This document shows, one piece after another, positions 36,881 through 46,549 of a stretch of 64,000 nucleotides of DNA (positions are counted from its first letter, which is position 1; each line of letters begins with the position of its first letter). Source of the stretch: JAGOMX01 sp041738135. GTDB lineage: Bacteria > Pseudomonadota > Alphaproteobacteria > JAGOMX01. The DNA is taken from the NCBI GenBank assembly GCA_041738135.1, contig JBGSQK010000020.1, forward strand, positions 56,999 to 120,998, written 5' to 3'. Under the pieces are notes generated by a model that worked only from the letters and a program-made list of their open reading frames with translations, was not told the DNA's origin and did no database searches. A program made the position numbers and the translations under genes.

Positions 36881-36910
36881 TTGTCATTTCCCCCTGTTTT
36901 TGTTTATACT
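36881..36910 (+). promoter_or_regulatory. Probable sigma-70 promoter of valS
   Basis: TTGTCA at 36881-36886 and TATACT at 36905-36910 are separated by 18 bases, 34 bases upstream of the valS start. The position between the divergent rbsK and valS genes supports it. Confidence 0.55.
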
Positions 36911-36943
36911 GAGGTCGTCTTAAATAAGTGAGTTGTAATCCTG

Positions 36944-39589
36944 ATGTTAGAGAAAACTTTTAATCCAAGTGCCGTTGAATCGAAGCTGTATCCTGAGTGG
37001 GAGCAATCTGGTGTGTTTACACCAGCGCTCAAGGGAGACAAGCCTAACTTTACCATTATGATGCCGCCGCCCAATGTGACGGGATCTTTGCATATGGGCC
37101 ATGCGCTGAACCATACGCTGCAGGATATCATTGTGCGTTGGAAGCGCATGAAGGGTATGGATGTGCTTTGGCTGCCAGGCACCGATCATGCCAGCATTGC
37201 GACTCAAATGTTGGTGGAGCGGAAGCTGGAAAAAGAAGGGATTTTCCGTAAAAAAATCGGCCGTGATGAATTCTTGAAGCATGTTTGGAAATGGAAAGAG
37301 CTGCATGGCGGCGCAATCGTGCATCAGTTGCGACGTTTGGGTGTTTCACCTGATTGGAGCCGCGAGCGCTTTACTATGGATGATGGGCTCAGCGATGCGG
37401 TGAAAAAGGTTTTCATTGATCTTTACAAGAAGAAACTGGCTTTCAAAGACAAACGGCTGGTGAACTGGGATCCTATTTTGCTGACGGCTGTGTCGGATCT
37501 GGAAGTGAATAACGTGGAAACCAAAGGTACCATGTGGCAGATCCGTTATCCTATGGAAAACGGGGGTTATATTACGGTTGCTACCACACGTCCGGAAACC
37601 ATGTTAGGAGATACGGGTATTGCAGTGCATCCTGAGGATGAGCGCTATAAAGACCTCATTGGCCAGTATGCCATCCTTCCTTTTGTGGGTCGTAAAATAC
37701 CTATCGTTGCCGATGAGCACAGCGATCCTGAAAAAGGAACGGGTTGCGTTAAAATAACGCCTGCTCATGACTTTAATGACTTTGAAGTGGGTAAAAGACA
37801 TAACTTGCCGGCCATTGATATCTTTGACGAGCGTGCTCGTTTAAATGAAAACACCCCCGAGCCTTTCCGCGGTATGGATCGATTTGCGGCACGGAAGCTT
37901 ATTTTAGAACAACTAGAAGCTGATGGCTTGTTGGTGGGGGCTGAAGAAATCACACATGCCCTGCCCTACAGTGAGCGCTCTGAGGTTATCTTGGAGCCAC
38001 GGTTGACAGAGCAATGGTACGTGGATGCGCATACGTTGGCGCAACCTGCTATCAAAGTGGTGGAAGATGGACGCATAAAGCTGGTGCCAGAAAATTGGGA
38101 GAACACCTACTTTCAATGGCTGCGCAATATTCAACCTTGGTGTATATCGCGCCAGTTGTGGTGGGGACATCGTATTCCTGCTTGGTATGGTCCGGACAAG
38201 CATGTATTTGTGGCCGATGACGAGCAGGAAGCGCAGGCGCAAGCTGAAAAGCATTATGGAAAAACGGTGACCTTGGTTCAGGACGAGGATGTGTTTGATA
38301 CCTGGTTTTCAGCTGCTCTTTGGCCTTTTTCAACTTTGGGATGGCCAGAGAAAAGCGTTGAACTGGAAAAATGTTATCCGGGAGATCTTTTGATTACTGG
38401 CCATGACATTATCTTCTTCTGGGTAGTGCGTATGGTCATGATGGGTATGGAATTTATGGGAGATATCCCTTTCCGCACCGTCTATTTTACGGCTCTAGTT
38501 CGTGATGAAAAAGGTCAGAAAATGTCCAAAACCAAGGGCAACGTTATTGATCCCCTTGAGTTTATGGATCTTTATGGCACCGATGCTTTGCGTTTTTCAT
38601 TGGCATCCTTGGCGGGTACCGGGCGGAATCTGAACTTTTCAAAATCGCAGGTGGAAGGTTATCGAAACTTTGCCACCAAGCTGTGGAATGCGGCGCGTTT
38701 TTGTGAGCATCATCAGTGCAAACTGGATCCAGATTTCAATCCCGAAAGCGCCCAACTGGCCATTAATAAATGGATTGTGGCCGAAGTGCAAAAACTGGGC
38801 CAGGATGTGGTCAAGCAGCTGGAAAACTACCGCTTTGATGAAGCTTGTGCTGCGCTTTACCAGTTCATCTGGGGGCAGTTCTGTGACTGGTATGTGGAAT
38901 TTACCAAACCCATTTTCTTTGGCGAAAATACGATCGAACAAACAGAAACAAGAGCTGTCGCTGCGTGGACCCTTGGCCAAATCTTACATTTGCTGCACCC
39001 TTTTATGCCTTTTGTGACGGAAGAGCTGTGGCAAGATTTAAGTGGTGGGAAAAAATTGATTTCATCTGCGTGGCCAGCTTATGCTAGCACGGGAGAAAAA
39101 CTTTATAAGGATAAGGACGCCCAAGAAGGCATCCAATGGCTTATAAAGGTGATCAGCGAGATCAGGGCTGTAAGGGCTGACATGAACGTGCCGGCCAGTG
39201 CGCAGTTGCCCCTGTATTATGCTGAAGGTAATGAGCTCGTTTCTAAACGTTTGACAGCGTATGGAGAAGTTCTTTGCAAGATGGCAAGGATTTCTACAAT
39301 CGAAAATGCCGGCGCGCCTGAAGGCATGGTTCCTGTGCTTGTGGATCAGGACACATTCTTGCTGCAAATAGGCGAAGTGGTTGATCTCAAAGAGGAAAAG
39401 CAACGGCTCTCATCAAAGCTCAAAGACATCCAAAAGGAAATCCTGCAGCTGGATGGTAAACTCAAGCAGCCTGACTTTGTGAACAAAGCACCAGCCGATG
39501 TGGTTGAGAAAAATCAACTGCGCCTTGCAGAAGCGCAATTGCAGCAGCAAAAGTTGGAAACCGCTTTGGCGCGTTTGCAATCTGCTTAA
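36944..39589 (+). CDS. valS: Valine--tRNA ligase
   Basis: ValS charges tRNA-Val. The 881-residue class I synthetase has the HIGH-type motif in PPPNVTGSLHMGHAL (about 45-59), the CP1 editing domain (about 190-340, with TTRPETMLGDTGIAVHP), KMSKTKGNVIDP, the anticodon-binding domain and a C-terminal coiled coil (about 815-880). The start at ATG 36944 fits the family N-terminus (LEKTFNPSAVESKLYPEWE). It is followed three bases later by recO. Confidence 0.98.
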   Translation: MLEKTFNPSAVESKLYPEWEQSGVFTPALKGDKPNFTIMMPPPNVTGSLHMGHALNHTLQDIIVRWKRMKGMDVLWLPGTDHASIATQMLVERKLEKEGIFRKKIGRDEFLKHVWKWKELHGGAIVHQLRRLGVSPDWSRERFTMDDGLSDAVKKVFIDLYKKKLAFKDKRLVNWDPILLTAVSDLEVNNVETKGTMWQIRYPMENGGYITVATTRPETMLGDTGIAVHPEDERYKDLIGQYAILPFVGRKIPIVADEHSDPEKGTGCVKITPAHDFNDFEVGKRHNLPAIDIFDERARLNENTPEPFRGMDRFAARKLILEQLEADGLLVGAEEITHALPYSERSEVILEPRLTEQWYVDAHTLAQPAIKVVEDGRIKLVPENWENTYFQWLRNIQPWCISRQLWWGHRIPAWYGPDKHVFVADDEQEAQAQAEKHYGKTVTLVQDEDVFDTWFSAALWPFSTLGWPEKSVELEKCYPGDLLITGHDIIFFWVVRMVMMGMEFMGDIPFRTVYFTALVRDEKGQKMSKTKGNVIDPLEFMDLYGTDALRFSLASLAGTGRNLNFSKSQVEGYRNFATKLWNAARFCEHHQCKLDPDFNPESAQLAINKWIVAEVQKLGQDVVKQLENYRFDEACAALYQFIWGQFCDWYVEFTKPIFFGENTIEQTETRAVAAWTLGQILHLLHPFMPFVTEELWQDLSGGKKLISSAWPAYASTGEKLYKDKDAQEGIQWLIKVISEIRAVRADMNVPASAQLPLYYAEGNELVSKRLTAYGEVLCKMARISTIENAGAPEGMVPVLVDQDTFLLQIGEVVDLKEEKQRLSSKLKDIQKEILQLDGKLKQPDFVNKAPADVVEKNQLRLAEAQLQQQKLETALARLQSA

Positions 39590-39592
39590 CTT

Positions 39593-40315
39593 ATGGAATG
39601 GCAGGACAACGGTATTATCTTGAAGATGTCCCCCCACGGGGAAGGTAAAGCTGTTGTGGCTATTTTTACGGAAAACCATGGACGGCATTTGGGTTATATT
39701 CGGGGGACGAAAAAGCAAAGTGCCTTTTTGCAGCCAGGTAGTTTAATCAGCTGTCGCTGGCAAGCTCGTTTGGAAGAGCATTTGGGGTCATGGACTGTGG
39801 AGCCTCAGCGCTCTATTTATTCGCGCTTGATGGGCTCGCCCTCATTGTTGGCGGCACTCATGTCAGCTTGCACTTGGGTTGAGTTGACTCTGGCGGAACG
39901 GGAGGAGCATTTGGGGCTCTACTCCGCTTTCAAAGAGTGTCTGGATCAGATGGATGCAACCGATGGCTTGGTTCGTTACGTACATTTTGAGATCCGTCTT
40001 CTTAAGGAATTAGGCTTTGGCCTTGATTTCAGCCAATGCGCAGCCAGTGGCGATACCAACGATTTAACATACGTTTCACCACGCACCGGCAGAGCCGTTT
40101 GTCGGCGCGAAGGCGAGGCTTACAAAGAGCGTTTGCTGTCTTTACCGCATTTTTTAGTTGAAAACTATGCAAATGTCCCCATAAAGGATATAGTAGCGGG
40201 GTTAGAATTAACCAGTTACTTTTTAGAGCGGTTTGTCTTAACACAAATGAATAAGGCTATGCCTGAAGCCAGGTTGCGGTTGACCAAGATATTGAGAAGA
40301 AGTGCAAATGACTAA
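39593..40315 (+). CDS. recO: DNA repair protein RecO
   Basis: RecO anneals single-stranded DNA and helps load RecA with RecR. The 240-residue protein has the N-terminal OB fold (MEWQDNGIILKMSPHGEGKAVVAIFTENHG), the central helical domain and a C-terminal helix set including FEIRLLKELGFGLDF. The zinc-finger cysteines found in some RecO proteins are reduced to single cysteines (FSQCAASG), as in many Proteobacteria. It sits between valS and parC with tight spacing. Confidence 0.95.
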   Translation: MEWQDNGIILKMSPHGEGKAVVAIFTENHGRHLGYIRGTKKQSAFLQPGSLISCRWQARLEEHLGSWTVEPQRSIYSRLMGSPSLLAALMSACTWVELTLAEREEHLGLYSAFKECLDQMDATDGLVRYVHFEIRLLKELGFGLDFSQCAASGDTNDLTYVSPRTGRAVCRREGEAYKERLLSLPHFLVENYANVPIKDIVAGLELTSYFLERFVLTQMNKAMPEARLRLTKILRRSAND

Positions 40316-42563
40316 GATACTCGAACAAATCGAAGATGTGCAGCTAGAAGAAGCGCTTGGATCTAGATACCTGAACTATGCACTTTCCACCATTGTGGCG
40401 CGATCACTTCCCGATGTACGAGATGGCTTAAAACCCGTGCATAGGCGCATTCTTTATGCCATGTGGGAGTCTGGCAACTCTTCTTCCAAGCAATATCGTA
40501 AATCAGCTAGTGCGGTGGGTTATGTGATGATGAAGTATCACCCGCACGGTGATGCGGCCATCTATGATTCTTTGGTACGTATGGCGCAGGATTTCTCGCT
40601 GCGTTATCCGTTGGTAGATGGTCAAGGTAACTTTGGTAGCATCGACGGCGACAGGGCAGCGGCCATGCGTTATACCGAAGCGCGTCTAGCCACGGCTGCA
40701 GAATCTTTGCTGGCTGGCATTGACGAAAATGCCATTGATTTTGTCTCTACCTATAATGGCGAAGGCAAAGAACCTCAAGTTCTGCCATCCGCTTTCCCTA
40801 ATCTATTAGCCAATGGCTCCACCGGTATTGCGGTGGGTATGGCGTCCAATATTCCGCCCCATAATATCAGCGAAATTTGTGATGCTCTACGTGAAATCAT
40901 TAAGAAGCCAGATGTGAGCGTTGCCAGCTTGATGAAGCATATGCCTGGACCTGATTTTCCCACCGGCGGCATTATTATTGAATCACCACAAAACCTTTGC
41001 AAGATATATGAAACGGGCCGTGGCAGTATAACTGTGAGAGCTCGCTGGGAAGTTGAACAGCTCAAGGGCGGTCAGTACAATGTAATCGTGACAGAAATTC
41101 CCTATCAAATCGTCAAAGCCCGCTTGATCGAGCAAATTGCTGAGCTCATCAATGCTAAGAAATGCCCTTTACTAGCAGACATTCGGGACGAATCTTCTAC
41201 CGATACACGTGTTGTTTTTATCCCTAAATCAAGAAGCGTTGAACCAAAGGTGCTTATGGAAGCGCTGTTCAAGCAGTGCGATCTGGAATCCAAATTCAGT
41301 GTGAACCTTAATGTGCTCGATGCGGATACGGTGCCACGGGTGATGAACCTGAAGGAAATACTGGTTGCCTTCTTGACTCACCGCCAAGACATCCTTGTGA
41401 GGCGCACGCAATTTAGACTGGACCAGATCAATAACCGCCTTGAGATTTTACAAGGGTTTATGATTGTTTATCTGAATATCGATGAAGTGATCCGGATCAT
41501 CCGTTTTGAAGATCATCCCAAAACAAGTTTGATGGCTCGTTTTGAGCTCACTGAGTATCAGGCCGAAGCCATCCTTAACATGCGTCTTAAATCTTTGCGC
41601 AAGCTTGAGGAAATGGAAATTAAGAAGGAACTGGACTCTCTCACAGAAGAGAAAATAGGTCTCGAGACATTGTTGGGTGATGAAGGTTTACGTTGGACGA
41701 GGATTGGCGATGAGATAGCGGCAATCAAACAGCTTTACGGCGCAAAACACGCATTTGGCAAACGTCGCACCACATTTGAAGAAGCGCCAAAGGGTATCAT
41801 GGTGCCTATCGAAGCCGTTATTGAGCGCGAGCCCATCACAATTATCTGTTCAGCCAAAGGCTGGATTCGTTCCCTTAAAGGCCATGTGGAACCGGGTGCC
41901 GACATTAAGTACAAAGATGGTGATGAAGAGCGCTATGTGCTGCACATGGAGACCACCGATAAGCTGTTGGTGCTTTCATCAAACGGACGATTTTATACCA
42001 TTGCAGCTGACAAAATTCCTGGCGGCAGAGGACTTGGCGAGCCTATCCGCCTGCTGGTAGATTTGGGCGAGGACGAGATCGTCACCATGTTTACCTACAG
42101 ACCCGGTCAAACAGAGCAAAAATACATAATCGTTGCAAGCGATGGCAGAGGCTTTATAGTGCGTGACATTGATTTGATTGCTCAGACTAAAACCGGCAAA
42201 CAGATCCTGACGGTCAGCGCGCCAAATAAAGCGAAAAAATGTTTAGCCGTTGATGGCGATATGCTAGCCGTTGTGGGTGAAAACCGTAAAATCTTGATCT
42301 TTAAGGTAGACGAGCTGCCGGAAATGTCAAAAGGTCGTGGCGTCAAACTACAGTTCTATCGCGACGGCGGATTATCCGATATTACCACCTTCAAGCTAGA
42401 AAAAGGGCTCAGCTGGCAAGCTGGCACACGCACACGCACCGAAACGGATGTAATGCAATGGACAGGCAGACGGGGACAAAGCGGCCGATTTGCACCCATT
42501 GGTTTTCCCAGGACCAATCTGTTCCAAGTGGTTTCCAATCTGGATTTGACGGAAAAATCGTAA
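40308..42563 (+). CDS. parC: DNA topoisomerase IV subunit A
   Basis: ParC cuts and rejoins DNA to decatenate chromosomes. The 751-residue protein has the winged-helix domain with the active-site tyrosine in AAAMRYTEARL (about 118-128) and the quinolone-region YHPHGDAAIYDSLVRMAQDF. A tower and coiled-coil domain follow, then a C-terminal beta-pinwheel with degenerate blades. The ATG at 40308 overlaps the recO stop; a GTG two codons earlier is possible. Length favours ParC over GyrA, as does the short C-terminus. Confidence 0.95.
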   Translation: MTKILEQIEDVQLEEALGSRYLNYALSTIVARSLPDVRDGLKPVHRRILYAMWESGNSSSKQYRKSASAVGYVMMKYHPHGDAAIYDSLVRMAQDFSLRYPLVDGQGNFGSIDGDRAAAMRYTEARLATAAESLLAGIDENAIDFVSTYNGEGKEPQVLPSAFPNLLANGSTGIAVGMASNIPPHNISEICDALREIIKKPDVSVASLMKHMPGPDFPTGGIIIESPQNLCKIYETGRGSITVRARWEVEQLKGGQYNVIVTEIPYQIVKARLIEQIAELINAKKCPLLADIRDESSTDTRVVFIPKSRSVEPKVLMEALFKQCDLESKFSVNLNVLDADTVPRVMNLKEILVAFLTHRQDILVRRTQFRLDQINNRLEILQGFMIVYLNIDEVIRIIRFEDHPKTSLMARFELTEYQAEAILNMRLKSLRKLEEMEIKKELDSLTEEKIGLETLLGDEGLRWTRIGDEIAAIKQLYGAKHAFGKRRTTFEEAPKGIMVPIEAVIEREPITIICSAKGWIRSLKGHVEPGADIKYKDGDEERYVLHMETTDKLLVLSSNGRFYTIAADKIPGGRGLGEPIRLLVDLGEDEIVTMFTYRPGQTEQKYIIVASDGRGFIVRDIDLIAQTKTGKQILTVSAPNKAKKCLAVDGDMLAVVGENRKILIFKVDELPEMSKGRGVKLQFYRDGGLSDITTFKLEKGLSWQAGTRTRTETDVMQWTGRRGQSGRFAPIGFPRTNLFQVVSNLDLTEKS

Positions 42564-42665
42564 CCCATATGTCATTTAGCTCAACTATGTCATTCATGAA
42601 TTTATTGACATTTCCTGAAAAATATGCCATATTTATAATGTAAGTCATAAATTATGGTGAGTATT

Positions 42666-42908
42666 ATGCAGGATTACCGAACACAACTTCGAGAGGGTGG
42701 CAGGATAATAATCCCAGCCCTGCTTAGAAAAGAATTGAATCTAGAAATCGGCGAAGAAGTCATCTTAAGGCTTGAAAAAGATGGTCTCCATTTAGTAACG
42801 CTGAAAGCAGCCGTGCTAAAGGCTCAAACATTGGTTCAGAAATATAACAAATCCCAACAGACGTTGACCGAAGAACTATTTAAAATGCGGCAAGAAGAAC
42901 ATGATTAA
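42666..42908 (+). CDS. AbrB/VapB-type antitoxin
   Basis: This 80-residue protein begins with the swapped-hairpin AbrB/MazE/VapB fold (QLREGGRIIIPALLRKELNLEIGEEVILRLEKDGLHL, about 5-45) followed by a helical toxin-binding tail. It overlaps the following PIN toxin gene by eight bases, the classic antitoxin-first layout. The upstream region (42605-42639) has TTGACA and AT-rich -10-like hexamers; VapB proteins normally repress such a promoter. GGTGAG precedes the ATG at 42666. Confidence 0.85.
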   Translation: MQDYRTQLREGGRIIIPALLRKELNLEIGEEVILRLEKDGLHLVTLKAAVLKAQTLVQKYNKSQQTLTEELFKMRQEEHD

Positions 42909-43284
42909 ATACGCCCTAGATGCCTCCGCTCTGCTGGCCCTCATAAACAAGGAAGCGGGCTGGAAAAGAGTAATGGAAGTGCTACCAGAATCGGTCATGT
43001 CTGCGGTAAACTTATCGGAATCCGCAGCCGCGCTTCACATGCTGGGGATGCCTAAAGAAGAGATCACATCCATACTTAGCGAGCTCATAACCCAGGTGGC
43101 TGTCTTTGATGAAGAACAGGCTTTAATGGCCGCGGAACTCAGATCATGCACTAGGGCACAAGGAATCTCCTTAGGCGATAGGGCGTGCCTTGCTCTTTGT
43201 AAGATCCAAAAATTAACTGTCATCACAGCAGACAAAATTTGGCAGAACCTTAAATTAGGTTTAAAAATTGAGTGTATTAGATGA
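42901..43284 (+). CDS. VapC-like PIN-domain ribonuclease toxin
   Basis: This 127-residue PIN-domain protein has the acidic active-site residues: Asp7 (YALDASALLAL), Glu in NLSESAAAL, Asp in SLGDRACLAL and Asp in ITADKIW. VapC toxins cleave tRNA or rRNA and are held inactive by the cognate antitoxin upstream. Spacing and overlap show translational coupling. The RNA target is unknown. Confidence 0.88.
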   Translation: MIKYALDASALLALINKEAGWKRVMEVLPESVMSAVNLSESAAALHMLGMPKEEITSILSELITQVAVFDEEQALMAAELRSCTRAQGISLGDRACLALCKIQKLTVITADKIWQNLKLGLKIECIR

Positions 43285-43298
43285 ATATCAAATCATAG

Positions 43299-43772
43299 TC
43301 ATACCTTAAATAATCTCAAATAAGTAACCCCATCCAACCCTTCGTCATAGTACTCAGGCATAATGTAAGCTTGGTCAAAACCAATGGCTTCGTAAAAAGC
43401 CCTGCCGCCCGTGTTGTCCACGGGTGTATCCACATGTATACCGCGATTGCATCGTTTCTGGCTTTCATTTTCCGCGTAGGAAACCAAAGCACTTGCTATG
43501 CCCTGCTTTCGGCTGTGAATTGAAACACATAAACCATGAATAAAACTGAGCCGGTTCCATTTGTGGTGTTGAACTTGGATGAATCCGACGAGTTTCCCAA
43601 ATCCCTCAGCAACAAAAACTTGCCCTGTATCATCCTGAATGAGTTTCTGAATCGATGCTAACTGCCCTTCCACATAATGTTCCGCCCAACCAATGTCATG
43701 CAAGATAACTTGTACACTAGGCCTATCAGCATGCCTAAATTCCCTAATCTTTATCTGAACCATTTGCCCCAT
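43299..43772 (-). CDS. GNAT-family N-acetyltransferase
   Basis: The 157-residue protein is a compact GNAT enzyme: IKIREFRHADRPSVQVI at the start, VFVAEGFGKLVGFIQVQ, the acetyl-CoA loop in VSIHSRKQGIASALVSYAE, and GRAFYEAIGFDQAYIMPEYY at the end. Substrate unknown. It is convergent with vapC, 14 bases apart, and may have travelled with it. Confidence 0.85.
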   Translation of the reverse strand: MGQMVQIKIREFRHADRPSVQVILHDIGWAEHYVEGQLASIQKLIQDDTGQVFVAEGFGKLVGFIQVQHHKWNRLSFIHGLCVSIHSRKQGIASALVSYAENESQKRCNRGIHVDTPVDNTGGRAFYEAIGFDQAYIMPEYYDEGLDGVTYLRLFKV

Positions 43773-43896
43773 ATTTCCTCGTATACCCCAATCAGACTAT
43801 ATGAGCAGATATAGTTTGGAAAGAGATGAAGGGCAATGGTATGATTAATAAAATATTAATTGCTAAGAAAATAGGCACATAATCAAGGAGCACGTT

Positions 43897-46503
43897 ATGA
43901 GCAGAACCATTTCCATCGGATTTGGCGTATTCGCTTTGATACTTACATCATTGCTGGTGATTCCAAGGCTCGTCGACCTGAATAAATGGAAGCCAGAAAT
44001 TCAAACTCTCGCATCTACTAAATTAGGTCGAGACGTGCGTGTTAATGGGGATGTTTCGCTCATCATATTGCCATATCCTGGGATTACTTTATCCAACGTT
44101 CATATTAGCAATGCTGACTGGTCACAAAACCCTGAAATGGTGCAAGTGGAAGAAGTGACAGTCACAGTAGCCCTGCTTCCACTCATTACCAAAACACTAG
44201 AATTCTCACAAATAAGCCTCATTAAGCCCCATATCATTTTAGAATCTGATAGCAAAGGTCGACAAAACTGGGATTTTTTAAATGTTATAGTCAGCAACCT
44301 GACTGAATCAGACCCCTCAGCAGTTAATAAGAATTTCTTTGATGGCTGGTCCTTAGAATCAATCATCCCCAGAATTAATGTTTTACAAGGCGAACTTACT
44401 TACTCGGAAGGATCGCAAGTATATGAAATCAGAGGATTTCGCACTGCTCTGAAATCCAACTCTGTCAAAGGACCATACGCCATTAAAGGCGGACTAATTT
44501 TTAATGATCAAAACTTTGAGTTTAAAGTCGATTCGGGCGAGTTTAAAAAAGACTTACCTCTAACAGTGGACACTAACATCCAGAGCGATAACCAGCGCAT
44601 ACAAGTTATTGGTAATTATAATTTAGAAAAGAAAGAATTTGTAGGGCAATTGGCTTCAAAGTTGTACCCAGACGATCTCACAGGCGACTTTGCAAATATT
44701 TTGGGCAATTGGACTGTGACAGCCGATCTTAAGGGAGTATCCAACGAAATTAAACTATCTAACCTAGTGCTCTCAACAGATAATATAAAAGTGGTCGGTG
44801 ATGCAAATCTTAATTTAGGTAAGGTAACACTTTGCAGTCTAAGCCTGGATGGTTTTCCAGGTCAAACTAGATTTTCGTTGGGTGGCTCCATTACAAAATT
44901 AACGCAATGGCAGGGCAAGGCTGAGATATTCTCTGATAGTTTCCCCACTCTCCTCTCATGGTTACTTCCGCTTGTGGAAACTTATCCTGAATTAAAAATG
45001 ATGAAGTTAAATGCAGACTATGCGTTTAACGATGGTAGCTTTAAGGTCTCTAACATTGATTTAGATTTCAATGAGCACACAATCACTGGTGCTGTTGATG
45101 TAAATCTACCCGAAATTAAATTAGAACTGGCCACACCCAAGCTAAGTTCATGGCTTAATTTGATCCAACCTGAAAATACCGGGTTTAAAATTTCCCAAGC
45201 CTCATTTAACGGTAGCATTCTCTTGGACGAACAAATAGCTGTAAACACAAAGCTATCCTTTGCCAATGGTTTTATTCATACGGAAGGCAATTTTTCACTT
45301 GCTGATAAGTCTTACCAGATGACTATTGAGACCAGTCACCCTGACTTTAGAGAGATATTGACCCTCTTAGGAGTCAAAATAGGAAAACTTAACCTCGGCA
45401 GCCTCAATGGCAAAGTTGATCTTTCTGGGGACACCAAAGGAATCAAATTCTCCGGTTTAGAAGGAAGCTTTAAACCAGCTAAAACAGATCTTACAATCAG
45501 CGGAAATGGATCCATTAATTTAGAGGGTGAAAAACCTTATGTGCTTGCGGAAATATCACTAGGTCGTGTTGGATTTTATGAAATACTGGCCGAGGCAAAA
45601 ATAATACGTCCGCAAATAATGCTTGCGTCAACAAAAGCGTTGCAAGGCCAGACTCCAACAGAATGGTCAACGGAAGAAATTATCTGGTCTCCTTTAAAGA
45701 AATTTGATGCCGAACTTGATTTAAAAACGTCAAAGCTAGATATGAATAATCTTATCATTGATAATTGTCGTGTTCCCTTAAAATTAAAAAATGGTGATCT
45801 GATAGCAGAAACCATTGAAGGGAGCATAGCTGGTGGCACAATTAAAGGTACTGGATCACTAGAGAACGCTGAAATTCCTAGGGTAAAACTGAACTTAGAA
45901 GCCAAGAATGTTAGTTTAGACAAAGACATCAGCACAGCTGACGCGGACATAAAAATAACTTCTTTTGGGATTAGCACTCTCGAACTTGTGTCGAATCTGG
46001 AAGGGGAAATTAACTTCAGCGCAAAAGATGTTAAAGTTGGCGGCTTTGATGCAGGAGCTTTCGAAAAAGCCATTAAAGCCAAACAGTTTGTTGATATAAA
46101 CAAAGCTTTCTCTCCCCAATCTATGGGGCGCACTAAGTTTGATAATATCAGTATGCGTGGCCTCATTGAAAAAGGCATTATGGCCATCGATCATATCCAG
46201 ATCAAAGGCCCAAACCTAGAAGGACAGGGTGTAGGTACAATCAACTTGATTGAACAGACAGTGGATATTTCCAATATACTAACGTTCATTAATCTAGAAA
46301 ACGCTCCGGCCTTTAAAGTCAGCCTCGTAGGGTCTATGTATCAACCACAAAAGGTTCTTGATGCAGCCAGTTTATCAAAGTATCTTCTTGGGATCACAGG
46401 GCGCAAGGCACTTGAAAAGGTCATCACTTCGAATGACAAAAATCTGGAAACAGAATCTGAATCAAAAGGTACGATAAAATCATTGATCAAGGGCTTGTAT
46501 TGA
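43897..46503 (+). CDS. AsmA family protein
   Basis: This 868-residue protein has an N-terminal membrane anchor (IGFGVFALILTSLLVIPRLVDLNKW) and the AsmA N-terminal domain with LASTKLGRDVRVNGDVSLIILPYPGITLSNVHI. A long beta-rich periplasmic body and the C-terminal AsmA_2-like region follow. AsmA-like proteins are thought to carry phospholipid between membranes or affect outer membrane assembly. It starts at an ATG with AAGGAG upstream. The nearby mla operon works in the same process, but the two are separated by other genes. Confidence 0.9.
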   Translation: MSRTISIGFGVFALILTSLLVIPRLVDLNKWKPEIQTLASTKLGRDVRVNGDVSLIILPYPGITLSNVHISNADWSQNPEMVQVEEVTVTVALLPLITKTLEFSQISLIKPHIILESDSKGRQNWDFLNVIVSNLTESDPSAVNKNFFDGWSLESIIPRINVLQGELTYSEGSQVYEIRGFRTALKSNSVKGPYAIKGGLIFNDQNFEFKVDSGEFKKDLPLTVDTNIQSDNQRIQVIGNYNLEKKEFVGQLASKLYPDDLTGDFANILGNWTVTADLKGVSNEIKLSNLVLSTDNIKVVGDANLNLGKVTLCSLSLDGFPGQTRFSLGGSITKLTQWQGKAEIFSDSFPTLLSWLLPLVETYPELKMMKLNADYAFNDGSFKVSNIDLDFNEHTITGAVDVNLPEIKLELATPKLSSWLNLIQPENTGFKISQASFNGSILLDEQIAVNTKLSFANGFIHTEGNFSLADKSYQMTIETSHPDFREILTLLGVKIGKLNLGSLNGKVDLSGDTKGIKFSGLEGSFKPAKTDLTISGNGSINLEGEKPYVLAEISLGRVGFYEILAEAKIIRPQIMLASTKALQGQTPTEWSTEEIIWSPLKKFDAELDLKTSKLDMNNLIIDNCRVPLKLKNGDLIAETIEGSIAGGTIKGTGSLENAEIPRVKLNLEAKNVSLDKDISTADADIKITSFGISTLELVSNLEGEINFSAKDVKVGGFDAGAFEKAIKAKQFVDINKAFSPQSMGRTKFDNISMRGLIEKGIMAIDHIQIKGPNLEGQGVGTINLIEQTVDISNILTFINLENAPAFKVSLVGSMYQPQKVLDAASLSKYLLGITGRKALEKVITSNDKNLETESESKGTIKSLIKGLY

Positions 46504-46505
46504 TA

Positions 46506-46534
46506 AAACCTTCCTGTCGCTGGCAAGAAGGTTT
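46506..46534. terminator. Possible bidirectional hairpin terminator
   Basis: AAACCTTC and GAAGGTTT form an 8-base stem with a 13-base loop just after the AsmA gene and before the end of the convergent ATPase gene. T runs are short, so termination is plausible but not certain. Confidence 0.4.
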
Positions 46535-46549
46535 AACAATGAATGAAAA

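Noticed and set aside
45576..46187. 203-codon minus-strand frame
   Set aside because: It is antisense to the AsmA-family gene and Ser/Phe-rich in the way shadow frames are.
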